The position numbers and the translations under genes were made by a program. 10,572 bases of DNA from a bacterium (GTDB taxonomy: Bacteria; RBG-13-66-14): contig JAIOSI010000150.1 of NCBI GenBank assembly GCA_021107695.1, positions 1 through 10,572 of the forward strand, in the 5' to 3' direction. This document shows positions 1 to 6,698 of this stretch, piece after piece (within the stretch, counting starts at the first letter, position 1; each line of letters starts with the position of its first letter). The notes beneath the pieces were generated by a model that saw only the letters and a list, made by a program, of their open reading frames with translations, was not told the origin of the DNA and ran no database searches.

Positions 1-279
1 CAGGTACGATCCCGGCTCTATGCCAAGGGTATGGCTAGCCCGGCGGTCTAGTTCTCTGTCGGAGATTCCGACCAGACGATCGCAGCAGTCCTCGATAAGC
101 TCAGGACAGAACTCGCAGACATCGTCCACTCCCAGGGCGATCTCAATTCGTGTTTCCCCGTTAAAATAAGCCTGCTGAATCTCCTTCATTCTTTCAATGA
201 ACTGCGGCGAATAGCCCTTTCCACTGAAGGAGAGCAGGCAGAGGAGGTGGTGAGGACGGAGGTGAAGGTATTCGGGCAT
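1..279 (-). CDS. DUF1284 family cysteine-rich protein (partial, C-terminus cut by window)
   Basis: The first 93 codons of a gene on the minus strand are visible; the rest lies beyond base 1. The N-terminus reads LRPHHLLCLLSFSGKGYSP (residues 7-25 of a protein starting MPEYLH), followed by CEFCPE (C55, C58) and a CC pair (C65, C66). The combination of an RPHHLLC opening, a GKGYS element and a later CxxCP plus downstream cysteines is what I know of the DUF1284 family, whose cysteines suggest iron-sulfur or metal binding; no enzymatic role is established. The ATG at 279-277 is chosen because it sits just before the conserved LRPHH block. There is no clear Shine-Dalgarno, only an A-run upstream, and an in-frame GTG six codons earlier is a weaker alternative. 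It is transcribed in the same direction as RNase G but 519 bases downstream of it, so it probably has its own promoter. Confidence 0.8.
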   Translation of the reverse strand, partial: MPEYLHLRPHHLLCLLSFSGKGYSPQFIERMKEIQQAYFNGETRIEIALGVDDVCEFCPELIEDCCDRLVGISDRELDRRASHTLGIEPGSYL

Positions 280-798
280 TTTTTTAGGGATAATCACTCG
301 AAACTGGACCAGCGGAGCGGCTACTGTGTAAATTGCGTCTAATCTACAATCCGGCTAACAGGAAGGCGGTGGCGGCAGCTTGAAGCTGCACTCAGCAAGG
401 GCAATTGCCAGTTTGACAAGCGTGCCACCGCCGTCCCTGCGCCTTTTTCCGAGGCGTGATGCAACTCCGGCTGATGAAGCAGACACGCAAAGATGTTACT
501 GGGAAACAAGCGTATCAGCTTGCAATTTAAGCTGTTATAGACACGCCCTCTCCGGTCGCTAACCGTACAAAGACCTTCCCACCATCAAATCAACCAAGCC
601 TCTGACCCTGCCACTTTTAGCCGCTCTGGAAGTGCCGCAGAGGATAGCCTGTAACTAAGTTAATCTCAATAAAATAGCCAAGGGACAGCGCACTGCGCTA
701 ATTACCAATCCTCTGGTTGTAAGCGACCAACGGGAGCGGACGTTCCCGTAGTTTTCTGGTGCGAAGCACCAGTCCTGTGGTGCAGCACACCGCGCTGC
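280..798. other. Non-coding region with several short inverted repeats
   Basis: I see no credible gene here. The one plus-strand open frame of 60 codons (380-562) has no ribosome binding site, no domain and a composition unlike the neighbouring proteins. I found no tRNA-like T-arm and no convincing intrinsic terminator (hairpin followed by a T-run on the transcribed strand). What the region does hold is inverted repeats: 375-389 (GCAGCTT-G-AAGCTGC), 400-409 (GGCAATTGCC), 516-534 (CAGCTT/AAGCTG, 7-base loop), 599-643 (CCTCTG/CAGAGG outer and CACTT/AAGTG inner arms), 687-699 (AGCGCA-C-TGCGCT), and the cluster at 730-793 listed separately. The minus-strand side lies between the RNase G stop and the DUF1284 start, so it must contain the 3' end of the first transcript and probably a promoter for the second, but I could not identify the latter. 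Confidence 0.6.
730..793. repeat. Cluster of three hairpin-forming inverted repeats just downstream of the RNase G gene
   Basis: Three hairpins lie almost end to end. ACGGGA (730-735) pairs with TCCCGT (744-749) around an 8-base loop. CTGGTGC (756-762) pairs perfectly with GCACCAG (766-772) around a 3-base loop. GGTG (779-782) pairs with CACC (788-791) around a 5-base loop. The second and third share the core GGTG...CACC. They start 6 bases past the RNase G stop on its 3' side, so they could protect or define the 3' end of that transcript. On the minus strand the strongest hairpin is followed by AAAAC, not a U-run, so it is not a standard intrinsic terminator. A REP-like dispersed element is an alternative. 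Confidence 0.45.
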
Positions 799-2361
799 CT
801 ATCTGCGGCGACGGCGACGCTGTGAACGGGATTTGCTCTTGGTTTGGTTGGGAATCCGCCGGAGCTTAACGTCATCAAAGGGTATAAGCTGCTCGGTCTG
901 GAGGATAATTTCGCGGTCAAACTCCTTGCTCAGCTCGTCGAGCAGGGGCTGCTGGCTGTTCTGGATAATCTGTAGAGAGTGGGGGTTGCAGATAAGCTGG
1001 ATTCGCTCGTTCCCGGCACTGCAAAGCTCTTTGCGCAGCAGACTTTCGACTTTATTCAGGAAGGGAGTCTCTGCCAGCACCAGCCCGGAGCCTTCGCAAC
1101 AGGGACAGCGGGTTGTCATCCGCTTGGTCAGGCTCTTGCGGACACGCTTACGGGTCATCTCGACGAGACCCAGATCGCTGATCTTCCTGACTCGGGTTTT
1201 GGAGCGATCCGCTGACAGAGCTTTTTTGAGTTCCTTGACCACGTTGTCGCGGTGGCGGTGAACCTCCATATCGATGAAGTCGATGATGATGATTCCGCCG
1301 AGGTCGCGGAGACGCAGCTGGCGAGCGATCTCGGTAGCGGCCTCAAGGTTTGTCTGGTAAACGGTGTTCTCCAGATTCTTCTTGCCGACGAACTTGCCCG
1401 TGTTCACGTCAACGGAGATCAGAGCCTCGGTCTGTTCTATCACCAGATGACCACCGTTGGGCAGCCAGACCCGGCGATGGGAGATCCGCTCGACATCCTG
1501 CTCGATATCGTACGCCTCGAAGAGCGGATAGCGTCCCTGATAAAACTCGATTCGGGTGCTGAGTCCCGGTGCAACACGGCGTGCGAACTCCTTGACCCGC
1601 TTGTAGAGGGACCTTTCGTTGATGATCAGAGCATCAACCTCTTCGGTGAGAACATCGCGGATGATCGAGAAGACCATCCCCAGGTCGTCATAAGCCAGCG
1701 AGGGCGCGGGGGACTTCCTTGCCCGGCGGACGATATCCCTTGTCAGCCGAGTGAGATAAGACATCTCCTGGCGGATTTCACGCTTGCTGGCTCCCTGCCC
1801 CACGGTGCGAATGATAAAGCCGGAATCGCCGCTGCGCAGGCCCTTGACCAGCTTGCGAAGTCGGTCTCTCTCCGAGCGGGAGGAAATCTTTCGACTAACC
1901 CCGACATGGTCGGCGTAGGGCATGAGTACCAAAAAACGCCCTGCCAGGGTAATGTTGGCAGTGGCGCGGGGACCTTTTTTGCCAATCGGTTCTTTGGTGA
2001 TCTGGACGAGAATGTCCTGACCCTTGTTGAGCTGTTTTTCTATTGGTGGAGCATCGCGCTTCCGCCCACGACCACCACGACGATCCTGCAGATTGTCGTA
2101 GTCCTCGTCCAGAAACGCACCGATATCATGGACATCGGTAACCAGATCGCTGGCGTGAAGAAACGCGTTGCGCTGGCTGCCAATATCTATGAACGCTGCC
2201 TGGAGACCGGGAATAACCTCGCTGACGATCCCCTTGTATATGTTACCAACGATCTGACGCGAGCCAGCCGGCTCGATCATCAACTCTACCAGGTGGTCGT
2301 CTTCCAGGGTGGCTACCCGGGTCTCCAGTTGGGAGACATCGACCAGGAATTCTTTTTTCAA
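799..2361 (-). CDS. rng: Ribonuclease G (Rne/Rng family endoribonuclease)
   Basis: Endoribonuclease that cleaves single-stranded, AU-rich RNA with 5'-monophosphate preference; the family processes rRNA 5' ends and degrades mRNA in the cytoplasm. The 520-residue length suits RNase G rather than the much longer RNase E. An S1 RNA-binding domain covers about residues 37-140, interrupted by a charged insert (about 85-113). The catalytic DNase I-like domain carries ISVDVN (D318) and IIIIDFIDM (D361), which match E. coli RNase E D303 and D346 with a constant offset of 15. The zinc-link CPCC (C419, C422) matches RNase E C404/C407 with the same offset, so the tetramerisation motif is intact. The C-terminus ends in a short basic tail with six terminal arginines, a plausible RNA-binding patch, and lacks a degradosome scaffold. 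The start is TTG at 2361: AGAGG lies 7 bases upstream, and the protein begins MKKEFLVDV as expected. An overlapping plus-strand frame of 402 codons is a shadow. Confidence 0.95.
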   Translation of the reverse strand: MKKEFLVDVSQLETRVATLEDDHLVELMIEPAGSRQIVGNIYKGIVSEVIPGLQAAFIDIGSQRNAFLHASDLVTDVHDIGAFLDEDYDNLQDRRGGRGRKRDAPPIEKQLNKGQDILVQITKEPIGKKGPRATANITLAGRFLVLMPYADHVGVSRKISSRSERDRLRKLVKGLRSGDSGFIIRTVGQGASKREIRQEMSYLTRLTRDIVRRARKSPAPSLAYDDLGMVFSIIRDVLTEEVDALIINERSLYKRVKEFARRVAPGLSTRIEFYQGRYPLFEAYDIEQDVERISHRRVWLPNGGHLVIEQTEALISVDVNTGKFVGKKNLENTVYQTNLEAATEIARQLRLRDLGGIIIIDFIDMEVHRHRDNVVKELKKALSADRSKTRVRKISDLGLVEMTRKRVRKSLTKRMTTRCPCCEGSGLVLAETPFLNKVESLLRKELCSAGNERIQLICNPHSLQIIQNSQQPLLDELSKEFDREIILQTEQLIPFDDVKLRRIPNQTKSKSRSQRRRRRR

Positions 2362-2705
2362 CGAAAACCTCTTTTAAATTGCGAGGTACAGCCCCGACCC
2401 GCCGGGCGGATCGTCGAACAGACACTGTTACGACAGGTATCGGCACGGTTAGGCTCCTGATTTATCAGGGGTCTGTTCACAATGCTGAAGCCGGACTGAG
2501 TTTGTCAGCAGAGGCTTCGGGCTACCTCAAAAACGTGAAAATGAGCGACTAAACGTCAACTGTCAAAAAGGGTGAACTGTACAAGGATCTCAAAAATGAA
2601 TAAGTCCGTCAGGAGTATAATCATTCGCTATCAGCTACCTAAGTCTCATCAGACAGCTTGTTAGAGTGCTATAAAGTGGTGAAAATGTCAACCTTGCCCT
2701 GGGAT
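2362..2705. other. Divergent intergenic region with structured candidate leader for RNase G
   Basis: No gene is supported here. Read on the minus strand, the stretch upstream of RNase G contains a 14-base perfect inverted repeat, CCTGATTTATCAGG (2456-2469), and a nested stem with arms GAAGCC (2487-2492) and GGCTTC (2513-2518) enclosing CTGA/TCAG (2496-2499, 2505-2508). A TTGACA hexamer on the minus strand (2566-2561) could be a -35 box, but the -10 at 17-base spacing is only CATTTT, so the promoter is uncertain. Transcription from there would give a leader of about 170 bases containing both hairpins. In E. coli the rne mRNA has a structured leader used for autoregulation; by analogy this could play that role, but no sequence match is claimed. 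Confidence 0.4.
2367..2371 (-). promoter_or_regulatory. Ribosome binding site of RNase G, possibly masked by a short hairpin
   Basis: On the minus strand AGAGG precedes the TTG start by 7 bases, which decides this non-ATG start. The same element (GAGGT, 2371-2367) is an exact inverted complement of ACCTC at 2387-2383, giving a 5-base-pair stem with an 11-base AU-rich loop that could partly hide the site. The stem is short, so any effect on translation is inference. Confidence 0.55.
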
Positions 2706-2734
2706 TTGACCATCGTCGGGAGTTGGGATATTAT
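2706..2734 (+). promoter_or_regulatory. Sigma-70-type promoter for the polyferredoxin gene
   Basis: TTGACC (2706-2711) and TATTAT (2729-2734) are separated by exactly 17 bases; each hexamer differs from consensus at one position. The expected transcription start is near 2741, about 30 bases before the GTG at 2771 and just upstream of its GGAGG. The position fits the start chosen for the gene and makes the longer reading frame, which would begin inside this promoter, unlikely. Confidence 0.65.
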
Positions 2735-2770
2735 TCAAGCTGGCTGTTTGGCAAAATATTGGAGGATCGA

Positions 2771-3955
2771 GTGAAGGATTCCGTATTGACCAGAGGAAAA
2801 CCCAGCCGCCTGCGGCTGATTGTTCAGCTCATCTCCGCGCTCTTCTGGCTGGGGCTGATCGTCCTCTACACCCTCTTCGCGGTTTCTCTGGAAGGTGGAA
2901 CGGTCGAGGAAGCTGTCCGTCCCACCGCTATTGAGGGGCTGACCCCTCATCTGGGTTATCTGGAGCTACTCTACGCCGTACGAGTCGGTGGAGGGTATGG
3001 AATCCACCTTGCCGCCCTGGGATTCCTCGTTACCTTCTTCGCCCTCTCACTGATAATCAAGAAGAGCTTCTGCAGCCATCTATGCCCGCTGGGAACGCTC
3101 TTTGACGGTCTGCACTGGCTGGGCAAAAAGATAACCCGGGGCAAGAGCCTGCGACTGCCAGCAATCCTTGATGGACCGCTCCGGCTGGTGAAGTATGCCC
3201 TGCTGGGAGTTTTCCTGCTGCAAACAACGGCTCTGACCTCAGAGGTTCTTCGGTTACAGATTTTTTCTCCGGCGGCGAAGCTCCACGACCTGGTACTGTT
3301 TAACTTCCTGGCAAATCCCGCTGCCTGGCTGATATACGCCCTCGTTAGTCTGCTGGTTGCGTCGTTGTTCCTTCCTCGGTTGTTCTGTCGCTACCTCTGC
3401 CCCTACGGTGCTTTGCTTGGGCTGGCCTCAACGATCTCTCCGGTTAAGGTGGTGCGCGATCCCTCACGCTGTTCCATTAGCTGTCATGACTGCGAGGGTA
3501 GCTGTCCCGCAGGGATTGATGTCCATAACGCCGAGACTATTTCAAGCGACCAGTGTAACCTCTGCCTGCGTTGCCTCGACAGCTGTCCTGTTCCTGGCGC
3601 ATTAGCGGTAAAGGTGGTTGGTAAGCGGACTCTTCCGGGTTGGTTGGTAACAGTTGCCGTTGTCGCCATTACAGGTATTGGGGTTCTGCTGATGCTGGGG
3701 AGTGGTTCACTGCGCAACCGTGTTCCCACCGAAGAATACCTTGAGCGGTATTCACAGATTGATACCCACCTCTATTATCTCCAGTTTGATCTGCCGACTC
3801 TTCCCAGTCAGCCATCAAGTTACGACGGGGAACTCTTCAGTCAGCTTCGTTCGTACAATAGTAAGCCTCGGAAGCAGCTTGAGCTGATTCCGACCAGTAA
3901 CTTCGAGCTGGGCGCAGCGGCAGAGGGGCTTTCCGGCGGACTTCTTGGAGAATAA
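2771..3955 (+). CDS. NapH/NosR-like membrane polyferredoxin (4Fe-4S binding protein)
   Basis: Integral membrane electron-transfer protein of the family that includes NapH, the NosR C-terminal part and RdxA/CcoG-like proteins. From a GTG start it has 394 residues. Hydrophobic segments lie at about 14-38, 78-96, 138-156, 183-204 and 289-312. Two CxxxCP motifs follow membrane helices (C101/C105 in CSHLCP, C206/C210 in CRYLCP), as is typical of the family. Two ferredoxin-type motifs follow: CxxxCxxCxxxCP (C234, C238, C241, C245) and CxxCxxCxxxCP (C262, C265, C268, C272), enough for two [4Fe-4S] clusters. A tail of about 80 polar residues after the last helix is not a domain I recognise. GTG 2771 is chosen because GGAGG (2761-2765) sits 5 bases before it; a longer frame from TTG 2723 lies inside the promoter. 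The electron donor and acceptor are unknown. It sits 122 bases upstream of the envelope gene cluster and may be co-transcribed with it. Confidence 0.88.
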   Translation: MKDSVLTRGKPSRLRLIVQLISALFWLGLIVLYTLFAVSLEGGTVEEAVRPTAIEGLTPHLGYLELLYAVRVGGGYGIHLAALGFLVTFFALSLIIKKSFCSHLCPLGTLFDGLHWLGKKITRGKSLRLPAILDGPLRLVKYALLGVFLLQTTALTSEVLRLQIFSPAAKLHDLVLFNFLANPAAWLIYALVSLLVASLFLPRLFCRYLCPYGALLGLASTISPVKVVRDPSRCSISCHDCEGSCPAGIDVHNAETISSDQCNLCLRCLDSCPVPGALAVKVVGKRTLPGWLVTVAVVAITGIGVLLMLGSGSLRNRVPTEEYLERYSQIDTHLYYLQFDLPTLPSQPSSYDGELFSQLRSYNSKPRKQLELIPTSNFELGAAAEGLSGGLLGE

Positions 3956-4047
3956 CCAACACCAGATAGCTCCTATTATCAACCCTAGTCGCAGAACACT
4001 TTTTGAGGCAGTTATAGCCTTTCGCGTTAAGTCTGATAACCAACACC
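3952..4047 (+). repeat. 12-base direct repeat ATAACCAACACC flanking the gap between the polyferredoxin and DUF4349 genes
   Basis: ATAACCAACACC occurs at 3952-3963, overlapping the polyferredoxin stop codon, and again at 4036-4047, 31 bases before the next start codon. The copies are 84 bases apart, about eight helical turns. They could be paired regulator sites for the downstream operon or chance; no clear promoter or terminator was found between them. Confidence 0.4.
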
Positions 4048-4077
4048 TTGTTTTACTCAAAACCATCGGGGGTACCA

Positions 4078-5166
4078 ATGAACAGGTTTACCCGCTTGCT
4101 GTTACCGTTACTGGCTCTGTTGCTTCTCTTTACCGCCTGTAGCGATGATGAAACCGATCCCTACGCCGAATACTACACAGACGATGCCACACCGCCGGAG
4201 GATTACTACGACGGAGATGCCGGATACGACGACTGGGACGACGAGGTCATGGCGGAGGCTCCCGGCGATTACTACTACGAGGAAGAGCAGTCTCTTGAGG
4301 CAGCTCCTGAGGCATCAATGTCTCGCAGTGAAGGTGATGGATTCGCTTCTGCCGCTGGCGGTGTTGGCGTTACCGATGTAGATATGGCCGAAGAGGGCTA
4401 TCCCGCTGGTGATGAGGTTGAGGCCGAAGGCACCACAGAGGCCGACACCCTGGGGCAGGAACGCAAGCTGATCTACGACACCGACATGACCCTGGTGGTG
4501 GACGACCTCAGCGACTCCCGCGAAGAGGTTGAGCAGCTGATCAAGGCTCATCACAAAGAGGGCGTTACCGATGTGATCATCACCTCGCAGAATGTCTATC
4601 GTCAGGAGGGCAGCGTCGGCTACGTAACCTACGAGATCCGCTGTCATGCCGATGTGCGGGAGAAATTCGTCGCCGCACTCCGCGATATTGGTGAGGTTGT
4701 CAGCGAGAACGCCACCGTGGAGGATGTTACCCGACGGTACTACGATCTGGAAAAACAGCACGATCTGCTGGAGGCCGATTACGAAATCGCCAAAGCTGCA
4801 TTCGACGAAGCCGTGGCACGGAATGCCCGTTCCGAAGAGCTGGAAGAACTGAAGGCGGAACTGGAGTACCTGTCTGAAGAACTCGGCTATACCAAGACCG
4901 CCCTCAAGGGTCTCGACGACCTGATCACCCTGCCGACGATCACCCTCACCCTGACCGAGGACGAGGCCAGTACCACCTTCCGAGGCTGGAAGACCGTCAA
5001 GAACGGCTTCGAGCTTGCCTACATGGCAATCGTCAACATCCTGCGGGTCTTCATCGTTGTTATCGGTGTGGCACTGATTCTGGCACTCCTGATTCTGCCG
5101 ACCTTCCTGCTGATTCGCTGGATGATAAAACTTCTGAACAAAGGCAAAACCCACAAAGAGGAGTAG
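4078..5166 (+). CDS. DUF4349-type lipoprotein with C-terminal membrane helix (paralog 1 of 3)
   Basis: A 362-residue envelope protein. The N-terminus is a lipoprotein signal with lipobox FTAC (C21); phenylalanine at -3 is a little unusual. Residues 22-125 are a low-complexity, extremely acidic, tyrosine-rich stretch followed by an Ala/Gly/Glu linker. Residues about 130-345 fit my knowledge of DUF4349: a beta segment (LIYDTDMTLVVDDL), a second half with LRDIGEVVSE (201-210) and VEDVTRRYYDLE (214-225), a coiled coil to about 278, a returning beta strand ITLTLTED, then a single long hydrophobic helix (about 318-348) and a short basic cytoplasmic tail. The protein would be held to the membrane at both ends, by lipid and by helix. 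Start: ATG 4078, five bases after GGGGG; an in-frame TTG ten codons upstream lacks a ribosome binding site and would spoil the signal peptide. No biochemical role is established for DUF4349. It begins a tight six-gene cluster. Confidence 0.85.
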   Translation: MNRFTRLLLPLLALLLLFTACSDDETDPYAEYYTDDATPPEDYYDGDAGYDDWDDEVMAEAPGDYYYEEEQSLEAAPEASMSRSEGDGFASAAGGVGVTDVDMAEEGYPAGDEVEAEGTTEADTLGQERKLIYDTDMTLVVDDLSDSREEVEQLIKAHHKEGVTDVIITSQNVYRQEGSVGYVTYEIRCHADVREKFVAALRDIGEVVSENATVEDVTRRYYDLEKQHDLLEADYEIAKAAFDEAVARNARSEELEELKAELEYLSEELGYTKTALKGLDDLITLPTITLTLTEDEASTTFRGWKTVKNGFELAYMAIVNILRVFIVVIGVALILALLILPTFLLIRWMIKLLNKGKTHKEE

Positions 5167-5169
5167 CCC

Positions 5170-5850
5170 ATGAAAACGCTACTATCTCTGACTCTGCTGG
5201 TGCTTCTTCTGCCGCTGTCTCTTGGGGCGCAGGAGAGCAGCACAGAGGAATACCGTCGCTTTGAGGCGAACCTGGTTATCGTGGTGGAGGAGTTCGAGTC
5301 TGCCGGGGAGAGGGCAAAGACCCTCCTCGACCCGGCGGACGGCTACCTGCAAAACGTAGAGACACACCGCGACGAGGACAAACCCGATGAGCTGTACCTT
5401 GAGTACAGCATTGCCGCCGCAAAGATTGACGGCTATCTGGATAAAATCCTTGCTCTGGGCGAGGTCTTGGTTGAAGATTCCCAGGGCAGCGTGATTACCG
5501 AGACAATCGTGATGCTCGAAGAGCGGGTGAACGGGCTGGAAGCTGATCTCGAAGAACTGCGTGAGCTGGCAGATGCCTCCGGTCTCTCTACGGATATTCG
5601 GATTGAACGCCAGCGGGAACTGGCTCGTGCCGAGCGGGAGTTCACTCGCGAGCAGGAGAAGCTGCTCAAGCTCCTTGACTCCACCCGCCAGTACACCGTC
5701 GAACTGACCCTGGTCGAAAGCATCGAAGGCGAGATCGTTCTGCTGGAACGGATCCTCTTCACCTTCGTTCTGCCCGGGTTGGCACTGTTGGTGGCGGCGT
5801 TCTTCCTTGGACGACTTCTCGGCAGGCAACAGGCTAAAAGGAGCAAATGA
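5170..5850 (+). CDS. Divergent DUF4349-like membrane protein (paralog 2 of 3)
   Basis: 226 residues. A Sec signal peptide (1-20, cleavage likely after LGA) leads to a beta segment RFEANLVIVVEEF (30-42), then a segment with ILALGEVLVED (93-103), a long glutamate/arginine-rich coiled coil (about 110-172), a strand VELTLVES (177-184) and one C-terminal membrane helix (about 196-218) with a basic tail. The order and key positions match the flanking paralogs: xLG(E/D)Vxx(E/D) before the coiled coil and a strand with LTL after it. It lacks the lipobox and the acidic linker of paralog 1 and is the most diverged of the three. Start ATG 5170 has AGAGGAG overlapping the end of the previous gene, with 6 bases spacing. 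The gap to the previous gene is 3 bases, so the two are probably translated from one mRNA. Confidence 0.78.
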   Translation: MKTLLSLTLLVLLLPLSLGAQESSTEEYRRFEANLVIVVEEFESAGERAKTLLDPADGYLQNVETHRDEDKPDELYLEYSIAAAKIDGYLDKILALGEVLVEDSQGSVITETIVMLEERVNGLEADLEELRELADASGLSTDIRIERQRELARAEREFTREQEKLLKLLDSTRQYTVELTLVESIEGEIVLLERILFTFVLPGLALLVAAFFLGRLLGRQQAKRSK

Positions 5851-6698
5851 TGACTAAACTCAAACTGCTGTTGCTGCTCCTTCTTCCAACCTTGCTGATG
5901 GCAACAGCGGAACCGCTGGAGTGGAGTGAGCAGGAGTATGCCCTCTCGCCGGAACCGTCGGGCGACGAGGTAACGCTGACCCTCCCCCGACCGGGCGATG
6001 AGATAGGCTACGAAACCGTTACCCGTCCCCGGATGATCGAGGTCTCCACGGGGCTGGTCATCCTGGTGGATGACTTCGCCATGGCTGTAACCGCTGCTCA
6101 GGAGGCTCTCTCGCCAGAGCAGGGCTTCATCTCGCAACTGACCTACGTTCGTCCGCTGGAAGACCCCGCCTCCGGTCGGCTGCTCTTTCAGGTACGCACC
6201 GATGAGCGCGATGGTCTGATTCGAAAGCTAACCGCACTGGGCGATGTTATCTCCGAGGAGCGCAACTCCGAAGATGTCAGCGAGGAGTTCTATCGTGAGC
6301 AGCGGGAGTTGGAGGAACTAAAGGCAACGATGACCGCCCTGCGGCGGGAATTGATTGAAACCACCTCTGAACGAGAGCGCAAGAATCTTGAGCGAGACCT
6401 GCTGGAAGCCGAGAACAAGGCGGCGAACCTGCTGCTGGCAAACCCTCAGCTCGACGGCGAGGTCGGCTTGACCAGCCTCTTCCTCACCCTGACCGAGGAC
6501 AGCGGCTTCATCGGCGACCCCGGTGAACGCCTGCTGGGCAAAGGAGTCTCCGAGGGCTACATCGCCCTGATGCACGTCGTGCGGGTGCTGATTATCATCC
6601 TGATGGTCGGTCTGCCCGTGGGCGCACTGGCATTCTTGATACTTATCCTGATCCGTCGCTACCTGCGTAAACGTAAAACCAGAAAGGTAACTAACTAA
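5850..6698 (+). CDS. DUF4349-like membrane protein (paralog 3 of 3)
   Basis: 282 residues. A Sec signal peptide (about 1-20, ending MATA) is followed by a proline/glutamate-rich linker, a beta segment IEVSTGLVILVDDF (63-76), LTALGDVISEER (127-138) with SEDVSEEFYREQREL (140-154), a coiled coil to about 195, a strand LFLTLTED (210-217), a long hydrophobic segment (about 237-268) and a strongly basic cytoplasmic tail. LFLTLTED mirrors ITLTLTED in paralog 1, and DVSEEFYREQREL mirrors DVTRRYYDLE, so this copy is closer to paralog 1 than paralog 2 is. The start is one of two adjacent ATGs (5847 or 5850). GGAG at 5840-5843 sits 6 bases from the second and only 3 from the first, so I prefer 5850. Either way it overlaps the previous stop codon, which implies translational coupling. 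Confidence 0.82.
   Translation: MTKLKLLLLLLLPTLLMATAEPLEWSEQEYALSPEPSGDEVTLTLPRPGDEIGYETVTRPRMIEVSTGLVILVDDFAMAVTAAQEALSPEQGFISQLTYVRPLEDPASGRLLFQVRTDERDGLIRKLTALGDVISEERNSEDVSEEFYREQRELEELKATMTALRRELIETTSERERKNLERDLLEAENKAANLLLANPQLDGEVGLTSLFLTLTEDSGFIGDPGERLLGKGVSEGYIALMHVVRVLIIILMVGLPVGALAFLILILIRRYLRKRKTRKVTN

Noticed and set aside
380..562. Plus-strand open frame of 60 codons in the left intergenic region
   Set aside because: No ribosome binding site, no recognisable domain, and it runs through two inverted repeats; composition does not resemble neighbouring proteins.
1252..2460. Plus-strand open frame of 402 codons antisense to RNase G
   Set aside because: The minus strand encodes an RNase G with all catalytic and zinc-link residues in register; the plus frame is a by-product of its codon usage and shows no domain.
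2616..2621. Perfect TATAAT on the plus strand upstream of the polyferredoxin
   Set aside because: No -35-like hexamer 16-18 bases upstream and no TG extension; the pair at 2706-2734 is much better and better placed.
4048..4050. TTG as start of DUF4349 paralog 1
   Set aside because: No ribosome binding site, and ten extra residues would displace the lipoprotein signal; ATG 4078 gives a normal one.
4315..5154. Minus-strand open frame of 279 codons opposite DUF4349 paralog 1
   Set aside because: Its protein is the low-complexity mirror of the coding strand; the plus strand has signal peptide, domain and ribosome binding site.
5182..6137. Two long minus-strand frames opposite DUF4349 paralogs 2 and 3
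   Set aside because: Serine/arginine/glutamine-rich shadows of coiled-coil codons on the plus strand; no ribosome binding sites or domains.
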